Shown here piece after piece: positions 1 to 7,359 of a stretch of 64,000 bases of DNA. The notes under the pieces were generated by a model. The model saw only the letters and a list, made by a program, of their open reading frames with translations. It was not told where the DNA came from and searched no databases. A program made the translations under genes and the position numbers. Position 1 is the first letter of the stretch. Every line of letters starts with the position of its first letter. Where the stretch lies: the NCBI GenBank assembly GCA_023151255.1, contig JAKLJG010000009.1, forward strand, positions 1 to 64,000, given 5' to 3'. The DNA is from Cyclobacteriaceae bacterium. Its GTDB lineage: Bacteria > Bacteroidota > Bacteroidia > Cytophagales > Cyclobacteriaceae.

Positions 1-1277
1 CCCTCAACTATTTCCACGCCTAAGGTTTCGAGCAAATCGTGGCTTACCCGGATGTTTTCAAATAAAATCAGGTCATCCGGATGTTTACCTTCCCACTGTA
101 AGCCGCTGGTATTATTATTTCGTCCCAGTAGTTGGTGCCCGATGCTGGCCGCATTAACCACTCCGGGTATTCTTTTCACCTCAGTAAGAAAAGTTTCAAG
201 GGAGGTTCGAACCTTACCCTCAATTGGGAAACGGATAAGATTGTCCTTTTTGTAACCCAGGTTTTTTGACTGAACAAATTCAATCTGTTTGTAGATTACC
301 AATACAGAGACGATAAGGATAACGGACAGAAAGAACTGAAATACAACAAGTCCTTTTCGTGCCCAAAGTTCACCCCAGCTACCCTTCACCTCTCCCTTTA
401 AAACAGCGGCAGGTTTAAAGCCTGATAAGAACAAAGCGGGATAACTTCCTGCCAGCAAACCGGTAGCAAGTGCTATACCTGTAAACCATAGCAGGAGATT
501 TGGGTCATCAAATTGAATAACGATTTGCTTTGAAGTAATTGAATTGAACTGCGGAAGAAATAGCCATACGATTAAACATGCCAGAACAAATGAAAGTAGT
601 GATGTTGCAACCGATTCACTCAGGTATTGCATAATCAGGGATTGGCGTTGCGCTCCAACCGATTTACGGATGCCTACTTCTTTTGCCCTGCGTGAGGCAC
701 GGGCAGTTGATAGGTTCATGAAATTGATGCACGCAATTATAAGTATGAATAAAGCTATGATGCTAAAGAGTCTTACATATTCAATTCTGCCGCCAGCCGG
801 TTTTCCAAAAAGCCTGATAGCCAGTTCAGGTGTGATTACAATCGCGTATTTGTCCTTCAATACATCATCCGGGTTTCCGTCAACCAGTGGATACGAGAAG
901 ATGTTAAAGAAATCGGGGCCAACATGGAGGCCATCTGCTTTAATATTTGTTTCGCCAACTGAAAGAGTATAGGTGTTTACCCAGGTTAACGTAGCCGCAT
1001 ATTCCACTTCCGGCATTTCTTCTTTCAGCGTTTCTGCCAGCAGGCCCGGGGTTGATGTCGTGGTCATAATATGATCGGCATACTGCTGATGCTCCATCAC
1101 CTGAAACAGACGGTCTTCCTTCAGGTGAAATTTGTCTATTCTTAGTTCATCGTGCACCCATAAATAGATGAGCAGGGTACACGCTAATCCGGCAGTTAAC
1201 CCGCTCAGGTTAATGATAAAATATCCTTTTGAACGGAGAAAGTTGCGATAAAGCAGAGTGAGGTGATGTCTGATCAT
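1..1277 (-). CDS. FtsX/MacB-type ABC transporter permease, 3' end outside the window, shortened periplasmic domain
   Basis: The ATG at 1277-1275 opens a frame that stays open to the left edge (about 425 codons). The N-terminus is basic and precedes a first membrane helix at about residues 18-40. This is the layout of the ~800-residue Bacteroidota permeases with a MacB-like periplasmic core and two FtsX domains. The FtsX block is clear from about residue 163, with GGRIEYVRLF followed by a membrane helix ending IIACINFMNLSTARA and then RRAKEVGIRKSVGA. Further helices follow. Odd: the motif LAIRLFGK (about residues 152-159), normally near the middle of the periplasmic domain, is followed at once by the pre-helix GGRIEYV motif, so roughly 100-130 family residues are missing with the frame intact. 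No ATPase gene is visible. It could be a degraded copy or a genuine short variant. Confidence 0.85.
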   Translation of the reverse strand, partial: MIRHHLTLLYRNFLRSKGYFIINLSGLTAGLACTLLIYLWVHDELRIDKFHLKEDRLFQVMEHQQYADHIMTTTSTPGLLAETLKEEMPEVEYAATLTWVNTYTLSVGETNIKADGLHVGPDFFNIFSYPLVDGNPDDVLKDKYAIVITPELAIRLFGKPAGGRIEYVRLFSIIALFILIIACINFMNLSTARASRRAKEVGIRKSVGAQRQSLIMQYLSESVATSLLSFVLACLIVWLFLPQFNSITSKQIVIQFDDPNLLLWFTGIALATGLLAGSYPALFLSGFKPAAVLKGEVKGSWGELWARKGLVVFQFFLSVILIVSVLVIYKQIEFVQSKNLGYKKDNLIRFPIEGKVRTSLETFLTEVKRIPGVVNAASIGHQLLGRNNNTSGLQWEGKHPDDLILFENIRVSHDLLETLGVEIVE

Positions 1278-1378
1278 ACGTAATTGGCTTTGGTGGTAAA
1301 AGACAACGGACAGTACAGCGGGTTGCGTGGGCCGACAGACTTACTACCTCAAAGTGGATGAAAGATTACAATACAAGG

Positions 1379-2185
1379 CTACTGAAATACCAAAACAGGA
1401 TAACTGGCAAACGCACTTATGCGTTTAATTACACTTTTATGGAATAGGTTTTCTAGAAAGGACCGATTGATTTCATACAAAGCCAATACATCGGCCTTAT
1501 TACGAAGCATATACTGGTGAAGACTGTTGTTCAGATCGTTGCTATGGATGGTTTCAAAAGTCAGTTGAGTAGCTGTAAACCATTTTCGGGCATACCCCTG
1601 GAATTCAGCCAATTGCTGGTTTGCCCTTTCGCTCACTGATTCTTCCATAACCTGCAAAACAGTGATGCGGCAGTTGTTGAACGTTTTTGCAAACTTAACC
1701 AGTGGCTCCAGTGGCAGGTCAAGCTGCCGCCAATAATCAAATGCAAAAACAAGGTTTGTTATTTCGCTGTACATGCAATTTTCGGGGACCAGTAAAACAG
1801 GGGTTGGTGTGGAACGGATAACCCGGTACGTATTGCTGCCATAAAAAAACTGCAGCAGGTCGCTTGCTCCATTGGTTCCCATTACTATCAAATCATAGTC
1901 TCTACCCTTATTCCCAATGGTTTGGGTTGTTGATGTGTACGAGGAAGCCAACTCATAATCGCACGAAATTTTAAAAACCCGGCTTACTTCCAGGCAGCGT
2001 TGTTCCAGCAGCGAAATTATCTCCCCGGTTACTGCAGCAGGTTTATCCGGATCGTCAAACGCGGTCAGCGATTTAACGTGTAGTAACGTGAGCACTGCCG
2101 AAGTATGATGAGCCAGCTTAGCCGCATACACCACGGCATTATCGGCTACCGGTGAAAAATCGGTTGGGCAAAGTAGCTTTTTCAT
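1379..2185 (-). CDS. Universal stress protein, tandem UspA domains
   Basis: This 268-residue protein is two UspA folds in tandem. It starts MKKLLCPTDFS, the usual first strand and loop. The N-terminal domain carries the nucleotide-binding signature G-2X-G-9X-G-S (GTNG, nine residues, GS) at about residues 102-116, so ATP binding is likely there. The C-terminal domain ends with the family strand PVLVFQ but lacks the glycine signature, so it probably does not bind nucleotide. The ATG directly abuts the stop of the upstream Usp gene (2186), implying co-transcription and translational coupling. Usp proteins are cytoplasmic and linked to survival under starvation, oxidative stress and oxygen limitation. 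The exact role of this copy cannot be read from sequence. Confidence 0.93.
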   Translation of the reverse strand: MKKLLCPTDFSPVADNAVVYAAKLAHHTSAVLTLLHVKSLTAFDDPDKPAAVTGEIISLLEQRCLEVSRVFKISCDYELASSYTSTTQTIGNKGRDYDLIVMGTNGASDLLQFFYGSNTYRVIRSTPTPVLLVPENCMYSEITNLVFAFDYWRQLDLPLEPLVKFAKTFNNCRITVLQVMEESVSERANQQLAEFQGYARKWFTATQLTFETIHSNDLNNSLHQYMLRNKADVLALYEINRSFLENLFHKSVIKRISAFASYPVLVFQ

Positions 2186-3007
2186 TTATTGCATCTGGTT
2201 GATGACCAGCACCGGTCTATCTTCCTGGTCAAGTAATTTGGTGGCCATGTTTGTAGCCCATAGGCCATCATCGCGTTCGTGGCCGGAAACACAAAGCAGG
2301 TCGGCCTGCACCTTATCGCCTACGTTTCTTATGGCCCATTCAAAATCATTGGTAATGGCATAGTCCAATGCAAAGCGAAGGCCCGGAAACGCTGACGTTA
2401 GCTTTTGCATCGTGCTGTACGCTGCTTGTTCCGGCTCGGGATGGGTGGCCGAAGCCAGGTAAAGTAAATGCAACTTGGCCTTTAGCCCGTTAACCAAATT
2501 GGCCACCCATGAAAAATGGGGTGACAAATCTTGGCGGAACGTGGAGGCAAACAACACGGTTTGAATGGAATAGTTATCAGGAATTTGTTTAACCACCAAA
2601 ACAGGAACAGCAACCTGCCGGATAACCCGCTGGGCATTGGAGCCGATAACCAACTTGCGAATGCCCCGCGCACCGTGTGATCCCATTACCACTAAATCGA
2701 TGGAATAGGGCTTAATGTAGTTTTCAATTTTTTCTGTTCCGTTATCAAACACCAGTATCGGAAAACAGGTTACTCCCATATCCTCGCCTTTTCGCACCAA
2801 CTCATCCAGTTGCGATTTTGCCCTGCTCACTTCCTGGTGATGAGTTTCCAACTCAACATCGGAATGCACAGCGCTTTTAACAGCCGGTTCCGGACTTATG
2901 TGAAGAAAGTACACCCATGACCCGAGGCGCCTGGCCAGGTTAAGCGCTACTTGTGTCGCTTGGCTGGCGCATTCCGTAAAATCGGTTGGAACAAGTATTT
3001 TTTTCAT
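2186..3007 (-). CDS. Universal stress protein, tandem UspA domains
   Basis: A 273-residue tandem UspA protein with start MKKILVPTDFTECA. The first domain has the ATP-binding pattern GSHG, nine residues, GS followed by NAQRVIRQ and the terminal strand PVLVVK. The second domain ends RPVLVINQMQ but has no intact glycine motif. It lies first in a two-gene unit with the Usp at 1379-2185 (no intergenic base). The 87 bp before it contain a TGA-N6-TCA dyad at 3053-3064 that could bind an FNR/CRP-type regulator. The three Usp proteins in this island are paralogues, not identical copies, and may form homo- or heterodimers (inference). Confidence 0.93.
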   Translation of the reverse strand: MKKILVPTDFTECASQATQVALNLARRLGSWVYFLHISPEPAVKSAVHSDVELETHHQEVSRAKSQLDELVRKGEDMGVTCFPILVFDNGTEKIENYIKPYSIDLVVMGSHGARGIRKLVIGSNAQRVIRQVAVPVLVVKQIPDNYSIQTVLFASTFRQDLSPHFSWVANLVNGLKAKLHLLYLASATHPEPEQAAYSTMQKLTSAFPGLRFALDYAITNDFEWAIRNVGDKVQADLLCVSGHERDDGLWATNMATKLLDQEDRPVLVINQMQ

Positions 3008-3052
3008 AACCGTATTTTCGGATAAGATACTTCAATGAACTTCACAGCTATA

Positions 3053-3064
3053 TGATGTCGGTCA
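3053..3064 (-). promoter_or_regulatory. Possible FNR/CRP-like box before the Usp pair
   Basis: The site reads TGATGTCGGTCA, a TGA-N6-TCA dyad. Its centre is about 50 bp upstream of the Usp start at 3007. A weak TAnnTTTG-like element (TATCTTAT on the minus strand, 3022-3029) lies 33 bp further towards the gene, which would fit activator placement near -41. One half-site deviates from the FNR consensus TTGAT-N4-ATCAA, so this is tentative. It gains weight from the better box at 5740-5751 in the same island. Confidence 0.35.
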
Positions 3065-3094
3065 AAACCCCTGCCTGACTTTTGTCACTTTGTA

Positions 3095-4120
3095 TTACCA
3101 TTTCAGCACTTTGGCGCCCCGGATGTGTTTATGCTTTATATCAAGAACAGCCCGGTTAGCCGCTCTCATCGGATAAATTTCAACTTCCGGACGGATACCA
3201 TGGCGGGCTGCAATAGCCAAAAACTCCCGTACATCAGCCGAAGTGATATTGGCCACACTCTTAATTTCTTTCTCCATCCACAGGTGTTCGGCATAACCGA
3301 GCCCCAGCATTTCTGCTTTATCGGTTTCTTCTTTGCGGATGGCATTAATAACTAAACGCCCTCCGGGTGCCAGATTTTTTAAAGAAGCTAATACCGGTTT
3401 CCAGGCTGGCGTGGTATCAATTATCGCTGATGCCTTTTTCGGTGGTACATCGTCAGTATGGCCTGCCCACTGGGCACCGAGGGTTCGGGCAAATTCCTGT
3501 TCCTCCTGACTTCGCGCAAACACCATTACGTACGAATCCGGGTAAAGCGCTTTTGTCAGCTTTAAAACCAGGTGGCCGGAAGCTCCAAAGCCAGTTAAGC
3601 CAAGTGTATCGCCATTAATCAGGTTGGCTAGTCGTAACGATCGGTAACCAATAGCGCCAGCGCACAGAAGGGGTGCCGCTTCAACATCGGTAAAGAAGTC
3701 GGGTATGCTATAAGCAAAGTTTTCATTCACCGTAAGGAATTCGGCATAACCGCCATGTGCATCGCGGCCGGTGGCTTTGAACGCGGTACAGAGATTTTCC
3801 TCGCCTTTCAAACAATACTTGCAAACACCGCAGGCCGAGAAAATCCAGGCTACGCCTACCCGATCTCCGACTTTGTACCTGGTAGCGCCCTCCCCTGTTG
3901 CTGCCACTGTTCCCACAACCTGATGCCCGGGGATAACCGGAAACGCAGGCGGAGGTGTTCGGCCCTCAATTTCATCCAATTCGGTGTGACACACACCACA
4001 GCACGAAATCTTTATGAGTACATCTTCAGCTGCAGGAGCAGGTGTTGGTACTTCTGACCAAATGAGTGGCAAGCTATTATCAGCAAGATTGCAAGTGTTG
4101 TGCAGCAGCCAGGCCTTCAT
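3095..4120 (-). CDS. Zinc-dependent alcohol dehydrogenase (MDR superfamily)
   Basis: A 341-residue medium-chain dehydrogenase that should oxidise alcohols or reduce aldehydes with NAD(P)(H) in the cytoplasm. Catalytic zinc ligands are Cys44 (GVCHTE), His66 (PGHQ) and probably Cys153 (LLCAG). The structural zinc is held by Cys97, Cys100, Cys103 and Cys111 (CGVCKYCLKGEENLC). The Rossmann glycine motif GFGASG is at 177-182. The GHQ in place of the commoner GHE occurs in the AdhA-like subgroup with this motif. It sits between Usp genes on the same strand, 33 bp after the Usp at 4154-4981. The pairing suggests a fermentative or redox-balancing role during low oxygen, which is inference from context. 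Confidence 0.93.
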   Translation of the reverse strand: MKAWLLHNTCNLADNSLPLIWSEVPTPAPAAEDVLIKISCCGVCHTELDEIEGRTPPPAFPVIPGHQVVGTVAATGEGATRYKVGDRVGVAWIFSACGVCKYCLKGEENLCTAFKATGRDAHGGYAEFLTVNENFAYSIPDFFTDVEAAPLLCAGAIGYRSLRLANLINGDTLGLTGFGASGHLVLKLTKALYPDSYVMVFARSQEEQEFARTLGAQWAGHTDDVPPKKASAIIDTTPAWKPVLASLKNLAPGGRLVINAIRKEETDKAEMLGLGYAEHLWMEKEIKSVANITSADVREFLAIAARHGIRPEVEIYPMRAANRAVLDIKHKHIRGAKVLKW

Positions 4121-4153
4121 ACCCGAAGGTAATGATTCAGGATGTCACGCGCA

Positions 4154-4981
4154 CTACTTCATCACCATGCTTAGCACGGGAATGTCTGTATGATAAAGCA
4201 GGGTTTCTGTAACACCCAGTTGGTAGTTAGGCCTTCCCTTCCGGTTATGGGTTACCATGGCAATTAAATCCATTTTTTTGTTTCGTGCGAAGCTTAATAT
4301 CCCTCTTTCCTTGTCGAAATCATTATAAATGAAACTGTAGAACTTAACAGCCCGTTGCACCGGAATAAAATCAGCCATTCGTGCTTCGGCCGATGGCGTA
4401 TCGTAAAAGTTGAAAGGTGTGTTTACAAATAACAGGGTTATGCTGGCATTCAGGTCTGCGGCAAGATTTTTAACAAGGTTCAGCGAATTTACACTGCCTT
4501 CTTCGAAATCGGACGGGAAAAGTATTTTTTTAATTGCTTTCGGTGTGTAATCCCTTTTCACTGAAAGTACGGGTACCGTTGATTTGCGCATCACCCGTTG
4601 TGCGGTAGAGCCGACAAACAGCTTGTCTGATTCACCGGCTCCGTGTGCGCCCATGATAATCAAATCCATTTTATAGGCTTTGGCAAACTGGATAATCTGT
4701 TCATGAGCAACACCACTGTAAACAAATGTCTGAACATCAATTCCTTTAAATATTTCACTTTCAGCGTACTTATCCAGCTTAATCTCCGCGTCAACCATGC
4801 GTGCTTCCACTTCCGGGTAATTCTGCTGCATGCTCACCGTCATGCGGTCCCACTCCGGTGGCGCATACACTACGTGCAACAGGTTAAGCTGTGCCCCGGT
4901 TTTGCGCGCCAGGGCTGCTCCGGTTTTAGCGGCACTTTGAGCATATTTTGAGAAGTCGAACGGAACAAGGATGTTTTTCAT
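4154..4981 (-). CDS. Universal stress protein, tandem UspA domains
   Basis: A 275-residue tandem UspA protein starting MKNILVPFDFSKYA. The first domain has the ATP signature GAHG, nine residues, GS and ends VPVLSVKR. The second domain (from about residue 150, starting KKILFPSDFEEG) keeps the fold and the end strand IPVLSMVMK, but the glycine signature is altered (THNRKGRP with one later G). It is 33 bp from the downstream dehydrogenase gene on the same strand and also 33 bp from the coiled-coil gene upstream, so the block 5647 to 3095 is probably one transcript. Confidence 0.93.
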   Translation of the reverse strand: MKNILVPFDFSKYAQSAAKTGAALARKTGAQLNLLHVVYAPPEWDRMTVSMQQNYPEVEARMVDAEIKLDKYAESEIFKGIDVQTFVYSGVAHEQIIQFAKAYKMDLIIMGAHGAGESDKLFVGSTAQRVMRKSTVPVLSVKRDYTPKAIKKILFPSDFEEGSVNSLNLVKNLAADLNASITLLFVNTPFNFYDTPSAEARMADFIPVQRAVKFYSFIYNDFDKERGILSFARNKKMDLIAMVTHNRKGRPNYQLGVTETLLYHTDIPVLSMVMK

Positions 4982-5014
4982 AAATCAGCACATTTTAGTT
5001 GTGGTCTGTAAAAG

Positions 5015-5647
5015 TTAGTTCTCGAACGAATCAATTGCTTTACGAAGATGGTTATAAGCCAATTGAATTTCATCCCTGAAGTTGCTTGCTTTTTCAGTTC
5101 CGGCTTTAAGTTTTGTATTGAATCTATCGGTGATTTTCAAAACATGCTGTTTAGCTTCTTTCATCTTATCCCGGAATGAATCCTTGACCGAAAACTTTTT
5201 CAGGATAAACTTAAGCCGGATTATCTCCAGTTTTAACTTAAATTTTTCAATTTCATGATAGAGCCATTCCAATTCTGTTGTCTCGGGTAGCCTTTTTAAC
5301 AACTCGACTTCAAATTCAGCTAAGGAGTTGGATATTTTCTTTCGTTGCACTTCAAATATTTCCTTTGTTTCGGTTATTCCCTGGGAAAGTAATTGTTCAA
5401 GTTCATTAATCCGTGGTTGCAGCTGCTGTGTTATTTCGTGCCATTGGGTTTTATCCAGATTAGTCTTGAACATGCTCAGTTGGTTTTTGAAGTCTTGTTT
5501 TAACTCTTCAAACTTATCTCTTGCTTCTGCCTTACCTAAAGCAAACTGGATCATGAGTTCATCCAATTCCTGCTGAGCTTGCAGCAACCCATCAGCGAGC
5601 CGCACGAGAACCGGCTTTTCGTTGGTTTGATTTTCTTTCGTTGTCAT
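5015..5647 (-). CDS. Coiled-coil protein of unknown function in the stress island
   Basis: This 210-residue, highly charged protein has no signal peptide and no membrane segment. Nearly the whole length is predicted helical, rich in E, K, L and Q with heptad-like spacing, especially about residues 20-115 and 120-205. I do not recognise a named family. It is the first gene of the minus-strand stress block (33 bp before the Usp gene) and therefore the one closest to the FNR-like box at 5740-5751. A cytoplasmic structural or partner role is possible, but the sequence does not decide this. Confidence 0.8.
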   Translation of the reverse strand: MTTKENQTNEKPVLVRLADGLLQAQQELDELMIQFALGKAEARDKFEELKQDFKNQLSMFKTNLDKTQWHEITQQLQPRINELEQLLSQGITETKEIFEVQRKKISNSLAEFEVELLKRLPETTELEWLYHEIEKFKLKLEIIRLKFILKKFSVKDSFRDKMKEAKQHVLKITDRFNTKLKAGTEKASNFRDEIQLAYNHLRKAIDSFEN

Positions 5648-5739
5648 AACTCATTTTTTAGTGTTTACCTTATCATATCACAGCGGCAAACAACACAGAT
5701 AGTATGTATTACTCAAATTACAATCGTCACTGCAACAAG

Positions 5740-5751
5740 TGATATTTATCA
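5740..5751 (-). promoter_or_regulatory. FNR/CRP-like palindrome in the divergent region
   Basis: TGAT-ATTT-ATCA is a perfect 4-4-4 dyad and matches the core of the FNR/Anr/Dnr consensus TTGAT-N4-ATCAA. It lies between the stress block (start 5647) and the YdjM-like gene (start 5803). On the minus strand a TAnTTTG-like element at 5714-5720 lies about 29 bp from the box centre. This places the box near -40 relative to a start around 5707, the usual class II activator position. The regulator gene is not in the window. Confidence 0.5.
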
Positions 5752-5802
5752 TATTTTAGGAGTTCAGGCTGTCTGATTTTCAGCTGTTTATAACCTACAT
5801 CT

Positions 5803-6843
5803 GTGGACTCTATTACCCATTTAGCCCTTGGTGCAACAATTGGAGAATTGATGCTCGCCCGGAAAATTGGCAAGAGGGCACTTGCCCTGGGCGCCATCGC
5901 CCAATCAGTTCCCGATGTTGATTTCATGGCTGCCTTTTGGTTATCGCCCTCCGAGAACCTGATTGCCCACCGGGGTTTTACACACTCCTTTCTATTTACC
6001 GGTATTGTTTCATTGCTGCTTGCCCTGCTGGCCGACCGTTGGCACCGAAGGCAATCGGTATTCTTCAGTACCTGGTGGGTGTTTTTTGCACTACAACTAT
6101 CCGTGCACCTGCTTATAGACGGTTGCAACGCCTATGGTGTAGGCTGGCTGGAACCGTTTAGTCTGCAGCGATTTTCCTATAATCTATTGTTTGTAGCCGA
6201 CCCGTTTTTCTCCTTGGGTGTTGGTATAGTCGCCTGGCTATTAGTTTTTTTTAAGAGCAATCATCCGTACCGATTCAGGCTCGCGTTAATTGGTTTACTG
6301 GTTAGCTTCTCATACCTCGTATACGCATTAACCAACAAACTTCATATTGAAAAAGTAATGGTGCAGGAGATAACACGAAACGGCTATTCAGCCGAACAGT
6401 ATTTTACGACACCAACCCCGCTAAACAGTTGGTTGTGGTATGCTGTGGTAAAAGACGGAGAGGGCTTCCGCATAGGTTACCGTTCGGTGTTCGACAAAGC
6501 ACCACAAATGGACTGGACGTACTTTCCGAAAAATGACAGCCTGCTGGCCGGGGTGGATGACCATGAATCACTTCAGCGGTTGAAGCGGTTTTCTCAGGGA
6601 TATTATACGGTAAGCTATCAAAACGACACGCTGATATTCAATGATCTGCGCTTTGGCCAGATTACCGGCTGGCATAACCCACAGGCCCCGTTTGTTTTTC
6701 ATTATTACCTGCAACACCCGGAACACAACAACCTGGTTATTCAACGGGGTCGCTTTGCCAACTGGAACAGAGAAACGACCCAGACTCTGATGAAAAGAAT
6801 TATGGGGAAACAGGTAATACCGCATAAGCACCCATTGATGTAA
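5803..6843 (+). CDS. YdjM/DUF457-type inner-membrane metal-dependent hydrolase
   Basis: A 346-residue membrane protein starting from GTG at 5803. The N-terminal half matches the YdjM-like family: DSITHLALGA, PDVDF and a membrane helix with HRGFTHS, giving His and Asp residues that could hold a metal. Four to five hydrophobic helices occupy about residues 70-185. The C-terminal half (about 200-340) is soluble and not recognised by me; it probably faces the periplasm. The family is called metal-dependent hydrolase by homology, and its substrate is unknown. It is divergent from the stress block and shares its regulatory region. Confidence 0.85.
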   Translation: MDSITHLALGATIGELMLARKIGKRALALGAIAQSVPDVDFMAAFWLSPSENLIAHRGFTHSFLFTGIVSLLLALLADRWHRRQSVFFSTWWVFFALQLSVHLLIDGCNAYGVGWLEPFSLQRFSYNLLFVADPFFSLGVGIVAWLLVFFKSNHPYRFRLALIGLLVSFSYLVYALTNKLHIEKVMVQEITRNGYSAEQYFTTPTPLNSWLWYAVVKDGEGFRIGYRSVFDKAPQMDWTYFPKNDSLLAGVDDHESLQRLKRFSQGYYTVSYQNDTLIFNDLRFGQITGWHNPQAPFVFHYYLQHPEHNNLVIQRGRFANWNRETTQTLMKRIMGKQVIPHKHPLM

Positions 6844-6848
6844 AACTT

Positions 6849-6879
6849 TTTGTAATCAGTCTTCGGAAGGTTATTTTTG
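6849..6879 (+). promoter_or_regulatory. Bacteroidota-type promoter of the metal-efflux operon
   Basis: TTTG at 6849-6852 (-33) is separated by 19 bp from TATTTTTG at 6872-6879 (-7, consensus TAnnTTTG). This is a full match to the known Bacteroidota sigma-A promoter layout. The expected transcription start is about 6883-6886, essentially at the GTG start codon of the next gene. Confidence 0.65.
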
Positions 6880-6883
6880 TCTT

Positions 6884-7276
6884 GTGAAGAAACTAGTTAC
6901 CATAGCATGCCTGCAAATACTGCTTCTTAAATCGGTGATGCCGGCAATGGAAACTATGGAGTTGTCAAAGCTTCCTGCACTGATTGCCCATTACACGGAA
7001 CATAAAAAGGAAAATCCCGGCATTTCTTTTTGGGAATTTATTGTTCTTCACTATGAAAACAACAGGCACCACACCGAAGACCACGAAAAACACAGCCACC
7101 TGCCCTTTGGGGCCCAACACCACGACAGCAGCCCACTGCAGGTATGGTATTCATGCATAAACTTTAGCATTCAATTATCCACCGAACCATTCCGCAGTAA
7201 ACCCATTAACTCATATGTTAATTCTGTTGAAAATCATTTTTTAACCTCTATTTGGCAACCACCTCGTCTCGCATAG
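6884..7276 (+). CDS. Small exported His-rich protein heading the heavy-metal efflux operon
   Basis: A 130-residue protein starting from GTG at 6884. An N-terminal signal peptide (MKKLVTIACLQILLLKSVMPA) directs export. The mature part contains a cluster of about nine His with acidic residues at about 60-83 (HHTEDHEKHSHLPFGAQHHD), a plausible periplasmic metal-binding loop. Small proteins of this kind commonly precede CusA/CzcA-type genes in Bacteroidota. A role as metal chaperone or sensor is inference only. The gene is 83 bp upstream of the RND pump gene. The alternative start Met at 6938 would remove the signal peptide, so GTG is preferred. Confidence 0.72.
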   Translation: MKKLVTIACLQILLLKSVMPAMETMELSKLPALIAHYTEHKKENPGISFWEFIVLHYENNRHHTEDHEKHSHLPFGAQHHDSSPLQVWYSCINFSIQLSTEPFRSKPINSYVNSVENHFLTSIWQPPRLA

Positions 7277-7359
7277 CCTGACTTATCAGTTGGGCCAACC
7301 TCGTTTAGAGGTAACATCTTCAGTGCACATTACTTATTTGATTTTTAAACCGATCAACC

